Positions 26,361 through 33,276 of a DNA stretch of 34,291 nucleotides are shown here, one piece after another. Origin of the DNA: Ramlibacter sp. (lineage in GTDB: Bacteria; Pseudomonadota; Gammaproteobacteria; Burkholderiales; Burkholderiaceae_C). Made by a program: the position numbers and the translations under genes. The stretch covers positions 1 through 34,291 of the forward strand of contig JAQGNJ010000267.1 of assembly GCA_028291885.1 (NCBI GenBank). The letters run 5' to 3'. Each line of letters opens with the position of its first letter. The first letter of the stretch is position 1. The notes beneath the pieces were generated by a model that saw nothing but the letters and a program-made list of their open reading frames with translations, made no database searches and was not told where the DNA came from.

Positions 26361-29000
26361 CTAGGCGCCGACGCTGTGGCGCGCTTCGCCCGAGTGGGTG
26401 AAGTAGCGGGCGCCGACGTCGTCCGACAGCTTGTACGCCGCGTCGCTGCACTGTCCCAGCAACTCCAGCAGCTTGACGTAGTTGCCGCCGGCGTCGCGCT
26501 CGCAGATCGCCTCCAGCGACCATTCCTTCGGGTCGGGCACGGTCAGCGCGATCTCCGGCACCTTGCCTGGAGCGCTGCCGTCCAGCCGCGCCAGCCGCCC
26601 GCGCAGCGTCTGCGCCACCCAGCCGAGCGAGCGTGGATTGTCCCGATCGAGCACCAGCAGGTCGAGCAGGGCCGGGATGTCGTGGCGCTGCTGGTATTGC
26701 GCGTGGAAGGTGATGGTGCTGTCGAACAGCGCGATCAGGGCCTCGAAGCCGCCTTCGTCGAACACGGCGCCGGTCTCGAAGGCGTGGGCCAGGGCCGAGG
26801 CCAGGAAGCCGAGCCGCTCGAGGTGGCGGCCGCTGGAGAGCAGGCGCCAGCCGTCGTCGCGCGTCATCCGGTCGGTCTGGGCGCCGGTCATCGCCGCCGT
26901 GTGGCCCGACAGGTTTTCCAGCGCGCGCAAGGCCTCCACCGAGGAATAGTCGCCCTCGTCGTTGAAGCAGGCGCACTCCACCAGGAACTGCTCTTCGGCG
27001 CGCACGATGCCGTTCCACTGTTCCAGCGACAGCCGCTCGCGCACGGCCGAAGCCGCGTTGCGCAGCCCGCACAGGTTGTAGCCCACGCTCTGCTGCTCGG
27101 TGTCGCCCAGGGCGCAGATCAGCGATCGCTCGAACACGCGGCGGGCCTGGGTCGGCGACGGCACGGCCGGCAGCACCAGGCCGTGGGCGACGGCCAGCTC
27201 GCCCAGCCAGGCCAGCAGCGGCTGCGAGCTCTGGTCCTCGCCGTTCAGGCTGTCCAGCGCGAGCCGCGCCAGACGCGTGGTGTTCTCGGTGCGCTCGGTG
27301 TAGCGTCCCAGCCAGAACAGGTTCTCGCCGGCTCGGCTGGTCGTGCTGCTGCGGACCCGGTGCGACACCGTGGCGGCCGGCTGCTCGTGCTGCAGCAGGC
27401 TGGTCGCATCGACCTCGCCGCGCGTCATCACCCAGGTGTCGGCGCTGGAACCGCCACGCTGCATCGAGGCGATGTCGAAGTCGGCGCTCGCGATCCGCGT
27501 CAGGCCGCCGGGCAGCACGCGCCAGGAGCGCGGGCCGTCCGACACGGCGAACACCCGCAGCATCAGCGAGCGCGAAACGATGCGGCCTTCGGGTCCCGCG
27601 CCGGTGGAAGATCTGCTGCGCCAGGTCGGCATCTGCGACAGCGGGACGTACGACTGCAGCGTGTATTCGTCGCCCTCGCGCACGATGCGCCCGGCCCACT
27701 CGTCGAGCTCGCGCCGCGACAGCGAATTGCCGAGCACCGCGCCGGCGCCGGGGCTGACGTAGGTGCGCTTGATCACGTTGTCGCCGAGCTCCGGCAGCAC
27801 GGCCTCCATCGCGGCCCGTTCGCCGCACCACCAGGTGGCGAGCGACGGCAGCCGCAGCTCCTCCTTCAGCAGGTGCCGCGAGAGCGCGGGCAGGAAGCCC
27901 AGGAGCGCCGTCGATTCCAGGAAGGCCGAGCCCGGCGCATTCGCCACCAGCACGTTGCCGGCGCGGATCACCTGCAGCAGGCCGGGCACGCCCAGGCGCG
28001 AGTCGCTGCGCAATTCCAGCGGGTCGAGGAACTCGTCGTCCAGGCGCTTGAGGAGGCCGTGGACCGGCTCCAGGCCCTTGAGCGTCTTGAGGTACAGGCA
28101 CTGGTCGCGCACCGTCAGGTCGCTGCCTTCGACCAGCGTCAGGCCCAGGTAGCGCGCCAGGTAGGCGTGCTCGAAATAGGTTTCGTTGTACGGACCCGGC
28201 GTGAGCAGCACGATGCGCGGCTCGTCCCGGCTCGGGCACATCTGCTTGATGCCGTCGATCAGCGCGCGATAGCTCGCCGCCAGCCGCTGCACATTCAGGT
28301 CGCGGAACGCCTCGGGGAACAGGCGCGAGGTGATCAGCCGGTTCTCCAGCAGGTAGCCCAGGCCCGAGGGCGCCTGCGTGCGCTGCGACACCACCCACCA
28401 CTTGCCGTCGGGCCCGCGCGCCAGGTCGAACGCCGCGATGTGCAGGTGGGTGTCGGCCGCCGGCCGCACGCCGTGCATAGCCCGCAGGTAGCCGGGATGG
28501 CCGTGCACCAGCGCCGGCGGCAGCAGGTTGTTGGCCAGCAGGGTCTGCGGGCCGTAGACGTCGGCCATCACGCTGTCCAGCAGCTTGACCCGCTGCAGCA
28601 CGCCGGTTTCGATCTGCTGCCAGCTTTCGGGCGTGATGATCAGGGGGAACAGGTCCAGCGACCAGGGCCGCTGCGGGCCGTCGGAGTCGGCGTAGACGTT
28701 GTAGGTGACCCCGTTGTCGCGGATCTGGCGTTCCAGGTTGGTGGTGCGCTGGTTCAGGTCCAGGAAGCCGTCCAGGCCCAGGCTCTCGAAGAACCGGGAC
28801 CAGGCGGGGACCGGCCCGGCGTCCGCGGCCACCACGACCGCGTCGGCGTCGGCATCGGGCTGCGGTGTCGACACGCCGCCGCGCAGCTCGTCGAAATGCC
28901 CCTCCGCGGCCGGCGGCGACATCGAGGCCGCCAGCGCCGCCGGTGTCTCGCCGCTGGCTTCGCCGAAGAGCGAGTCGATGGGGTCGTTCTGTTTGTCCAC
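26361..29000 (-). CDS. Fused circularly permuted ATP-grasp and alpha-E domain protein
   Basis: About 879 residues from GTG 29000. Three parts are visible. Residues about 1-65 are low-complexity and acidic, rich in Asp/Ala/Pro. Residues about 65-545 are a circularly permuted ATP-grasp ligase of the CP_ATPgrasp_2 type (DLFPLIITPESWQQIETGVL; HIAAFDLARGPDGKWWVVSQ; TPGPYNETYFEHAYLARYLG; LGDNVIKRTYVSPGAGAVLG). Residues about 550 to the end are an all-helical alpha-E domain starting RAGENLFWLGRYTERTENTT. In many genomes these are two genes; here they are fused. ATP-grasp enzymes make amide or peptide bonds, and the alpha-E domain is an uncharacterised partner. The start is uncertain: ATG 29045 would add 15 Arg-rich residues. 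The transglutaminase gene follows directly. Confidence 0.88.
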   Translation of the reverse strand: MDKQNDPIDSLFGEASGETPAALAASMSPPAAEGHFDELRGGVSTPQPDADADAVVVAADAGPVPAWSRFFESLGLDGFLDLNQRTTNLERQIRDNGVTYNVYADSDGPQRPWSLDLFPLIITPESWQQIETGVLQRVKLLDSVMADVYGPQTLLANNLLPPALVHGHPGYLRAMHGVRPAADTHLHIAAFDLARGPDGKWWVVSQRTQAPSGLGYLLENRLITSRLFPEAFRDLNVQRLAASYRALIDGIKQMCPSRDEPRIVLLTPGPYNETYFEHAYLARYLGLTLVEGSDLTVRDQCLYLKTLKGLEPVHGLLKRLDDEFLDPLELRSDSRLGVPGLLQVIRAGNVLVANAPGSAFLESTALLGFLPALSRHLLKEELRLPSLATWWCGERAAMEAVLPELGDNVIKRTYVSPGAGAVLGNSLSRRELDEWAGRIVREGDEYTLQSYVPLSQMPTWRSRSSTGAGPEGRIVSRSLMLRVFAVSDGPRSWRVLPGGLTRIASADFDIASMQRGGSSADTWVMTRGEVDATSLLQHEQPAATVSHRVRSSTTSRAGENLFWLGRYTERTENTTRLARLALDSLNGEDQSSQPLLAWLGELAVAHGLVLPAVPSPTQARRVFERSLICALGDTEQQSVGYNLCGLRNAASAVRERLSLEQWNGIVRAEEQFLVECACFNDEGDYSSVEALRALENLSGHTAAMTGAQTDRMTRDDGWRLLSSGRHLERLGFLASALAHAFETGAVFDEGGFEALIALFDSTITFHAQYQQRHDIPALLDLLVLDRDNPRSLGWVAQTLRGRLARLDGSAPGKVPEIALTVPDPKEWSLEAICERDAGGNYVKLLELLGQCSDAAYKLSDDVGARYFTHSGEARHSVGA

Positions 29001-29075
29001 GCCGCGATTGTCCCATCTGCTGCGGGTGCGCCGTGCCCGAAACATGCGGATATCGGGAACACGGCCTCCCGGCCT

Positions 29076-29639
29076 TCACGAACAGGCGGTGTCCGGTCCA
29101 AGCGCTCGCACGAGCTCGCTGCCTGCCGCGGGTGCGAAGCGCCGGCTGCCGCCGTGGCGCCGGTCTGCCTTCTCCGGCAGGGCGTGCGACTTGCTGATCC
29201 GCTCGGCCGCTTCCGTCAGGCGGGCGAGCGCCGTGTCGAAGGCGGCCAGTTCGGCCGGCGAGAGCGCCTTCAGCACCAGGTTGTTGAAGCGCACGGATTC
29301 GGGAAAGAGCTCGCTGTGCAGCTTGCGTCCCCGCTCCGTCAGGTCCAGCAGCGCGCGGCGCCGGTCTCCCTGGACCGGGACCCGCACGACCAGCTTCTTG
29401 TGCACCAGGTCCGCGACGTGGCGCGACACGCGGGCGCGCTCCAGGTGGGCGTGCTCCGCAAGCGCGGAGGGCGACGTCGCTCCATGCTCCGACAGGATGC
29501 ACACCAGCCGCCATTCGCGCCGCGTGACGCCGTAGCGGCCCTCGCACAGCAGCGTGACCATGCTGCCGCTGCTGGCCAGCAGCCGGCTCAGGCGGAAGTT
29601 CAGCAGGTCTTCGACGCTGGCGGGCTGGCTGATCGACAT
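29076..29639 (-). CDS. MarR family transcriptional regulator
   Basis: 187-residue winged-helix regulator. Core: ITRREW-like entry (YGVTRREWRLVCILSEHGAT), recognition helix AEHAHLERARVSRHVADLVH and wing VQGDRRRALLDLTERGRKLH, typical of MarR. A C-terminal extension of about 35 residues (KADRRHGGSRRFAPAAGSEL) is Arg/Ala-rich. I start it at ATG 29639 because the earlier in-frame codons run into the divergent promoter region. It faces the ligA-ligB-pobA-like-Bug operon with an 80-bp gap, the classic arrangement for a local regulator, so it is probably an aromatic-acid-responsive repressor (inference). Confidence 0.9.
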   Translation of the reverse strand: MSISQPASVEDLLNFRLSRLLASSGSMVTLLCEGRYGVTRREWRLVCILSEHGATSPSALAEHAHLERARVSRHVADLVHKKLVVRVPVQGDRRRALLDLTERGRKLHSELFPESVRFNNLVLKALSPAELAAFDTALARLTEAAERISKSHALPEKADRRHGGSRRFAPAAGSELVRALGPDTACS

Positions 29640-29683
29640 CGCGCTGGAGGGTAGTTGTATAGAAGAATTACCGGGCCGGGTCC

Positions 29684-29704
29684 TACACTGATTGTCAACC
29701 AATC
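29684..29704. promoter_or_regulatory. Divergent control region: -10-like box and inverted repeat
   Basis: TACACT (29684-29689) is a candidate -10 for the ligA side. Immediately after it, GATTG (29690-29694) and CAATC (29700-29704) form a perfect inverted repeat with spacer TCAAC. The repeat would overlap the transcription start, as expected for repression by the adjacent MarR protein. No convincing -35 with 16-18 bp spacing was found. Confidence 0.45.
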
Positions 29705-29719
29705 ACCTTGATCGATGAC

Positions 29720-30082
29720 ATGACAAGCACGCAGCTGGAACCGGGCGCGAAGATCGCGGACTCGGATGTGTTCGACCTCGCCATGTCCTGGCGCGGCTAC
29801 CGCATCAACAAGATGTGCAACGCCCTGTCGCAGCCGCACGAGCGCGACGCGTACAAGACGGACGAAGAGGCCTTCATGGCCCGCTTCGGCCTGACCGAGG
29901 CGGAGAAGAACCTGGTGCGCGCCCGCGACTTCCAGGGCCTGCTGCAGGCCGGCGGCAACATCTACTTCCTGCTCAAGCTGGGCGTCGTCACCGGCAACGG
30001 CCTCTACAAGATGGGCGCGACCATGCGTGGCGAGAGCTACGAGCAGTTCCTCGCGACCCGCAACGACAGCGGAGCCGTGTAA
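29720..30082 (+). CDS. ligA: Protocatechuate 4,5-dioxygenase-type alpha subunit
   Basis: Small subunit of a type II extradiol dioxygenase, 120 residues, all-helical LigA fold (pmdA in Comamonas nomenclature). The recognisable stretch is DVFDLAMSWRGYRINKMCNA, then FMARFGLTEAEKNLVRARDF and GGNIYFLLKLGVVTGNGLYK. It helps form the substrate pocket over the iron-bearing beta subunit. The start at ATG 29720 gives the usual length; a TTG at 29708 would add four residues. There is no clear Shine-Dalgarno. Its stop overlaps the ligB start (TAATG). The exact diphenolic substrate depends on the hydroxylase downstream, see findings. Confidence 0.92.
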   Translation: MTSTQLEPGAKIADSDVFDLAMSWRGYRINKMCNALSQPHERDAYKTDEEAFMARFGLTEAEKNLVRARDFQGLLQAGGNIYFLLKLGVVTGNGLYKMGATMRGESYEQFLATRNDSGAV

Positions 30083-30921
30083 TGGGAAAGATCGTCGCCG
30101 GCATCGGCACTTCGCACGTCCCCTCCATCGGCGGCGCCTACGACCGCAAGAAAACGCAGACGCCGGCCTGGAAGCCGCTGTTCGACGCCTATGTCCCGGT
30201 GCGGGAGTGGCTCGCAGCGATCAGGCCCGACGTCGCCATCATGGTCTACAACGACCACGGCGCCGACTTCTTCTTCGACAAGTACCCGACCTTCGCCGTC
30301 GGCTGCGCGGACAGCTACGGCATCGCCGACGAGGGTTTCGGCACCCGGCCGCTGCCGGCGATCCCGGGCGACCTGGCTTTCTCGCAGCACCTGTGCCGCT
30401 CGCTGGTGTACGACGAGTTCGACATCACCGTCTGCCAGGAGATGCGGGTGGAACACGGCTTCCTGGTGCCGATGCACCTGTGCTTCGATCCGGCCGAAAG
30501 CTGGCCCGTGGCATCGGTGCCGATCGCGGTCAACGTGCTCCAGCATCCGCTGCCGACCGCGCGCCGCTGCTACAGGCTGGGACAGGCGATCCGCCGCGCG
30601 GTCGAATCGTACGAGCGCGACATCAAGGTCGCGATCATCGGCACCGGCGGCATGTCGCACCAGCTGACCGGGAGCAACTTCGGCCAGATGCAGCGTGACA
30701 ACGACCTGGACTTCCTGGACCGCATCGAGAACGACCCGGAGAGCCTGACCGGCCTCACGCACCAGGCGATGATGGAAAAGTTCGGCGTCGAGGGCATCGA
30801 GCTGATCATGTGGCTGGTGATGCGCGGCGCACTGTCGGACGGCGCGAAGAAGGTGCACAGTAACTACTACGCGCCGATGACCACCGGCATGGGCCTGATC
30901 ACGCTGGAGGAGCAGTCCTGA
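30082..30921 (+). CDS. ligB: Protocatechuate 4,5-dioxygenase-type beta subunit
   Basis: Catalytic Fe(II) subunit, 279 residues, that opens an ortho-dihydroxybenzoate ring next to the diol. The metal ligands match LigB: His12 in [10 protein letters not shown], His59 in [10 protein letters not shown], Glu240 in VEGIELIMW, and the general base His193 in [10 protein letters not shown]. Length matches separate-subunit PCA dioxygenases, not the fused gallate enzyme DesB. Its start overlaps the ligA stop by one base and its stop overlaps the hydroxylase start (TGATG), so ligA-ligB-pobA-like are tightly coupled. Downstream pathway enzymes (ligC, ligI, ligJ, ligK types) are not in this window. Confidence 0.94.
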   Translation: MGKIVAGIGTSHVPSIGGAYDRKKTQTPAWKPLFDAYVPVREWLAAIRPDVAIMVYNDHGADFFFDKYPTFAVGCADSYGIADEGFGTRPLPAIPGDLAFSQHLCRSLVYDEFDITVCQEMRVEHGFLVPMHLCFDPAESWPVASVPIAVNVLQHPLPTARRCYRLGQAIRRAVESYERDIKVAIIGTGGMSHQLTGSNFGQMQRDNDLDFLDRIENDPESLTGLTHQAMMEKFGVEGIELIMWLVMRGALSDGAKKVHSNYYAPMTTGMGLITLEEQS

Positions 30922-32099
30922 TGCGCACGCAAGTTGGGATCGTCGGCGCGGGGCCGGCGGGATTGATGCTGTCGCACATGCTGCATCTCGAGGGCATCGA
31001 CTCGGTGATCATCGAGCGTGCCGGCAAGGAGCACGTGCAGGCCAGGCTGCGCGCCGGCGTGCTGGAGCAGGGCACCTTCGAGATGATGAAGGAGCTGGGG
31101 CTCGGCGAGCGGCTGGCGCAACGGGGGCTGGAGCAGCATGCGCTGGACTTCCGCTTCGGCGGCGAGTCGCACCGGCTGGATTTCCACCAGGCCAGCGGCG
31201 GCCGCAGTGCCTGGGTCTATCCGCAGCACGATGTCGTGACCGACCTGATGAATGCGCGCACCAGGGCCGGCGGCCGGATGTTCTTCGAGGCGCCCGTGAC
31301 GCGGCTCGAGGGCGTGCGCGACGGCAGGCCGGTGATCCATTTCGAGCACGAGGGCAAGGCGCAGCGGCTGGAATGCGACTTCATCGCCGGTTGCGACGGC
31401 TTTCGCGGCGTCTGCCGCGACGCGATCCCGGCCGACGTGATCAAGGTGTACGACCGTGTCTATCCCTTCGGCTGGCTCGGCATGCTGGCCGATGCGCCGG
31501 CGCCGACCAGCGAGATCACCTGGGGCTGCCACGAAGACGGGTTCGCGATGCTCAGCATCCGCTCTCCGACGGTGACGCGCCTGTACCTGCAGTGCGAGCC
31601 CGACGAGAACCCCGACAACTGGTCCGACGACCGGATCTGGAGCGAACTGCACAAGCGGCTCGACGTGCCGGGCATGCCGCCGGTCAACGAGGGCCGCATC
31701 ACCCAGAAGGCGGTGACCGCGATGCGCAGCTTCCTGGCCGAGCCGATGCAGTACGGCCAGCTGTTCCTGGCCGGCGACGCGGCGCACATCGTCCCGCCCA
31801 CCGGCGCCAAGGGCCTGAATTCGGCGATGGCCGACGTCAAGGTGCTGGGGCTGGCTTTCGTGGAGCACTACAAGCGCGGCTCCGGCACCTGGCTTGCAAG
31901 ATACTCGGACACCTGCCTGAAGCGGATGTGGCTGGTGCAGCGCTTCTCCGCGGGCCTGTGCACGATGGTCCACCAGTTCCCGGGCAACAGCGACTTCGTG
32001 CGGCGGCTGCAGCGCGCGGATCTCGAGTACATGACGGGGACCGTCCCCGGCCGCCTGCAGTTCGCCGAAAACTTCACCGGCCTCCCGATCGGGGCCTGA
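30921..32099 (+). CDS. PobA-like aromatic acid flavin hydroxylase (4-hydroxybenzoate 3-monooxygenase family)
   Basis: Single-component FAD/NADPH aromatic hydroxylase, 392 residues, collinear with Pseudomonas PobA. FAD motifs: [23 protein letters not shown] and [20 protein letters not shown]. Substrate-carboxylate residues Ser212, Arg214 and Tyr222 are kept ([14 protein letters not shown]). The three proton-relay residues are not: His72 is Gln, Tyr201 is Trp (EITWGCHED) and Tyr385 is Phe (AENFTGLP), numbering identical to the Pseudomonas enzyme as I recall it. So the family is clear but 4-hydroxybenzoate as the substrate is not. Its start overlaps ligB, so its product is probably the ring-cleavage substrate. 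I leave the symbol blank for that reason. Confidence 0.88.
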   Translation: MRTQVGIVGAGPAGLMLSHMLHLEGIDSVIIERAGKEHVQARLRAGVLEQGTFEMMKELGLGERLAQRGLEQHALDFRFGGESHRLDFHQASGGRSAWVYPQHDVVTDLMNARTRAGGRMFFEAPVTRLEGVRDGRPVIHFEHEGKAQRLECDFIAGCDGFRGVCRDAIPADVIKVYDRVYPFGWLGMLADAPAPTSEITWGCHEDGFAMLSIRSPTVTRLYLQCEPDENPDNWSDDRIWSELHKRLDVPGMPPVNEGRITQKAVTAMRSFLAEPMQYGQLFLAGDAAHIVPPTGAKGLNSAMADVKVLGLAFVEHYKRGSGTWLARYSDTCLKRMWLVQRFSAGLCTMVHQFPGNSDFVRRLQRADLEYMTGTVPGRLQFAENFTGLPIGA

Positions 32100-32114
32100 A
32101 CCAGGATGGATCCA

Positions 32115-33122
32115 ATGCAAGATTCCCAGCGTTTTCGTATTCGCCGCGGCCTGCTGTCCGGCGCCGGCCTGGCCCTGGCCGGCGCGAGCGGCCTCTCGCC
32201 CCTGGCAGCGCACGCGCAGCCGGACGCATGGCCGGCCAAGCCGATCCGGGTGGTCGTGAATTTCCCGGCGGGCAGCTCGCCCGACGTGCTCGCACGCGCC
32301 GTCTCGCTGCCGCTGCAGCAGGCGCTGGGCCAGCCCGTGGTCGTGGACAACCGCGCCGGCGCCAGCGGCATGATCGGCGCCGACCTGGTCGCGAAGGCGC
32401 CGCCGGACGGCTACACCATCCTGATGACGGCGGGCAGCACCATCACCACGAACCCGTTCATCTACCCGAAGATCCCCTACGACACGGCGAAGGACCTGGT
32501 CCCCGTGGCCGCCGCGGCGCGCCTGGCGCTGTTCCTGGTGGTCCGGCCCGAGTTGCCGGTCAAGAGCGTCAAGGAGTTCCTGGCCTACCTCAAGGCCAAC
32601 CCCGGCAAGCTGACATACGGCTCCGCGGGCAATGCCACGGGCCTGCACCTGGCCGGCGAGATGCTCAAGACGCAAGGCGGCGTGTTCGCGGTGCATGTTC
32701 CGTACAAGGGCGCGTCGCCGGCGCTGCAGGACCTGCTGGCCGGCCAGATCGACTTCTACTTCGACCCTGGCATCGCGCTGCAGCAGGTGCGCGCCGGCAA
32801 GCTGCGGATGCTGGGCGTCGCGGTGAAGCAGCGGTCCTCCGCCTTCCCCGACGTGCCGACACTCGACGAAGCGGGCCTCAAGGGCTTCGATGCCGGCACC
32901 ACGCACGGCTTCTACGCACCCGCCGGCACGCCGCCAGCCGTCGTCGAGCGGCTGAACCGCGAGATCAACAAGGCGCTGGCGCTGCCCGCCGTGCGCACGC
33001 AGATCGCGACCATCGGCGCCGAGCCGACGCCGCTGACGCCGGCGCAGTTCGCGGCGGTGATGGCGGACGACAGCCGCCGTTATGGCGCCGTCATCAAGGA
33101 GCGCAACATCAAGGCGGATTGA
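32115..33122 (+). CDS. Bug-type substrate-binding protein (tripartite tricarboxylate transporter receptor)
   Basis: Periplasmic receptor of about 335 residues, of the Bug family that is expanded in Burkholderiales. The N-terminus has a twin-arginine-like leader (RIRRGLLSGAGLALAGASGL, cleavage near AHAQP). The mature protein shows WPAKPIRVVVNFPAGSSPDV, GQPVVVDNRAGASGMIGADL and LTYGSAGNATGLHLAGEML, typical of the fold that binds carboxylates through water bridges. I start at ATG 32115 because AGG lies 9 nt upstream; ATG 32106 has no room for a ribosome site. No TctA/TctB permease is adjacent. Operon position suggests it binds the aromatic acid used by the hydroxylase. Confidence 0.93.
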   Translation: MQDSQRFRIRRGLLSGAGLALAGASGLSPLAAHAQPDAWPAKPIRVVVNFPAGSSPDVLARAVSLPLQQALGQPVVVDNRAGASGMIGADLVAKAPPDGYTILMTAGSTITTNPFIYPKIPYDTAKDLVPVAAAARLALFLVVRPELPVKSVKEFLAYLKANPGKLTYGSAGNATGLHLAGEMLKTQGGVFAVHVPYKGASPALQDLLAGQIDFYFDPGIALQQVRAGKLRMLGVAVKQRSSAFPDVPTLDEAGLKGFDAGTTHGFYAPAGTPPAVVERLNREINKALALPAVRTQIATIGAEPTPLTPAQFAAVMADDSRRYGAVIKERNIKAD

Positions 33123-33131
33123 GCTTTCCGG

Positions 33132-33178
33132 TTAAGCCGCCTGCTTAATCCATTGCAGGGATGCCCCTTAATCCGGGG
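33132..33178. repeat. Inverted and direct repeats downstream of the Bug gene
   Basis: TTAAGC (33132-33137) and GCTTAA (33143-33148) are perfect arms over a 5-nt spacer. CTTAATCC occurs at 33144-33151 and again at 33167-33174, 23 bp apart centre to centre, and CCCC/GGGG (33164-33167, 33175-33178) flank the second copy. The 154-bp gap lies upstream of the kinase gene, so these could be regulator sites; the first hairpin might instead terminate the lig operon, but no T-tract follows. Confidence 0.4.
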
Positions 33179-33233
33179 TAGCCATAGCCTCAAGCTGTAA
33201 CCGATGGTTCATCTATCATCGCGCGCTTGCTGG

Positions 33234-33268
33234 CCCTTTCACTGTGCCGGAGTCCGTACCGGAAAGGG
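33234..33268 (+). promoter_or_regulatory. Inverted repeat enclosing the kinase ribosome binding site
   Basis: CCCTTTC (33234-33240) is perfectly complementary to GAAAGGG (33262-33268), with a 21-nt loop that can form a further 3-bp stem (CGG 33248-33250 with CCG 33259-33261). GAAAGGG is the Shine-Dalgarno of the kinase gene, 8 nt before its ATG, so pairing would hide it. Confidence 0.5.
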
Positions 33269-33276
33269 TCACTGCC

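Noticed and set aside
24999-29654. Very long plus-strand open frame of about 1550 codons
   Set aside because: It is the mirror of the RidA, transglutaminase, ATP-grasp and MarR genes on the minus strand; the translation is low-complexity Arg/Gln/Val/Ala-rich, as expected for an antisense frame in high-GC DNA.
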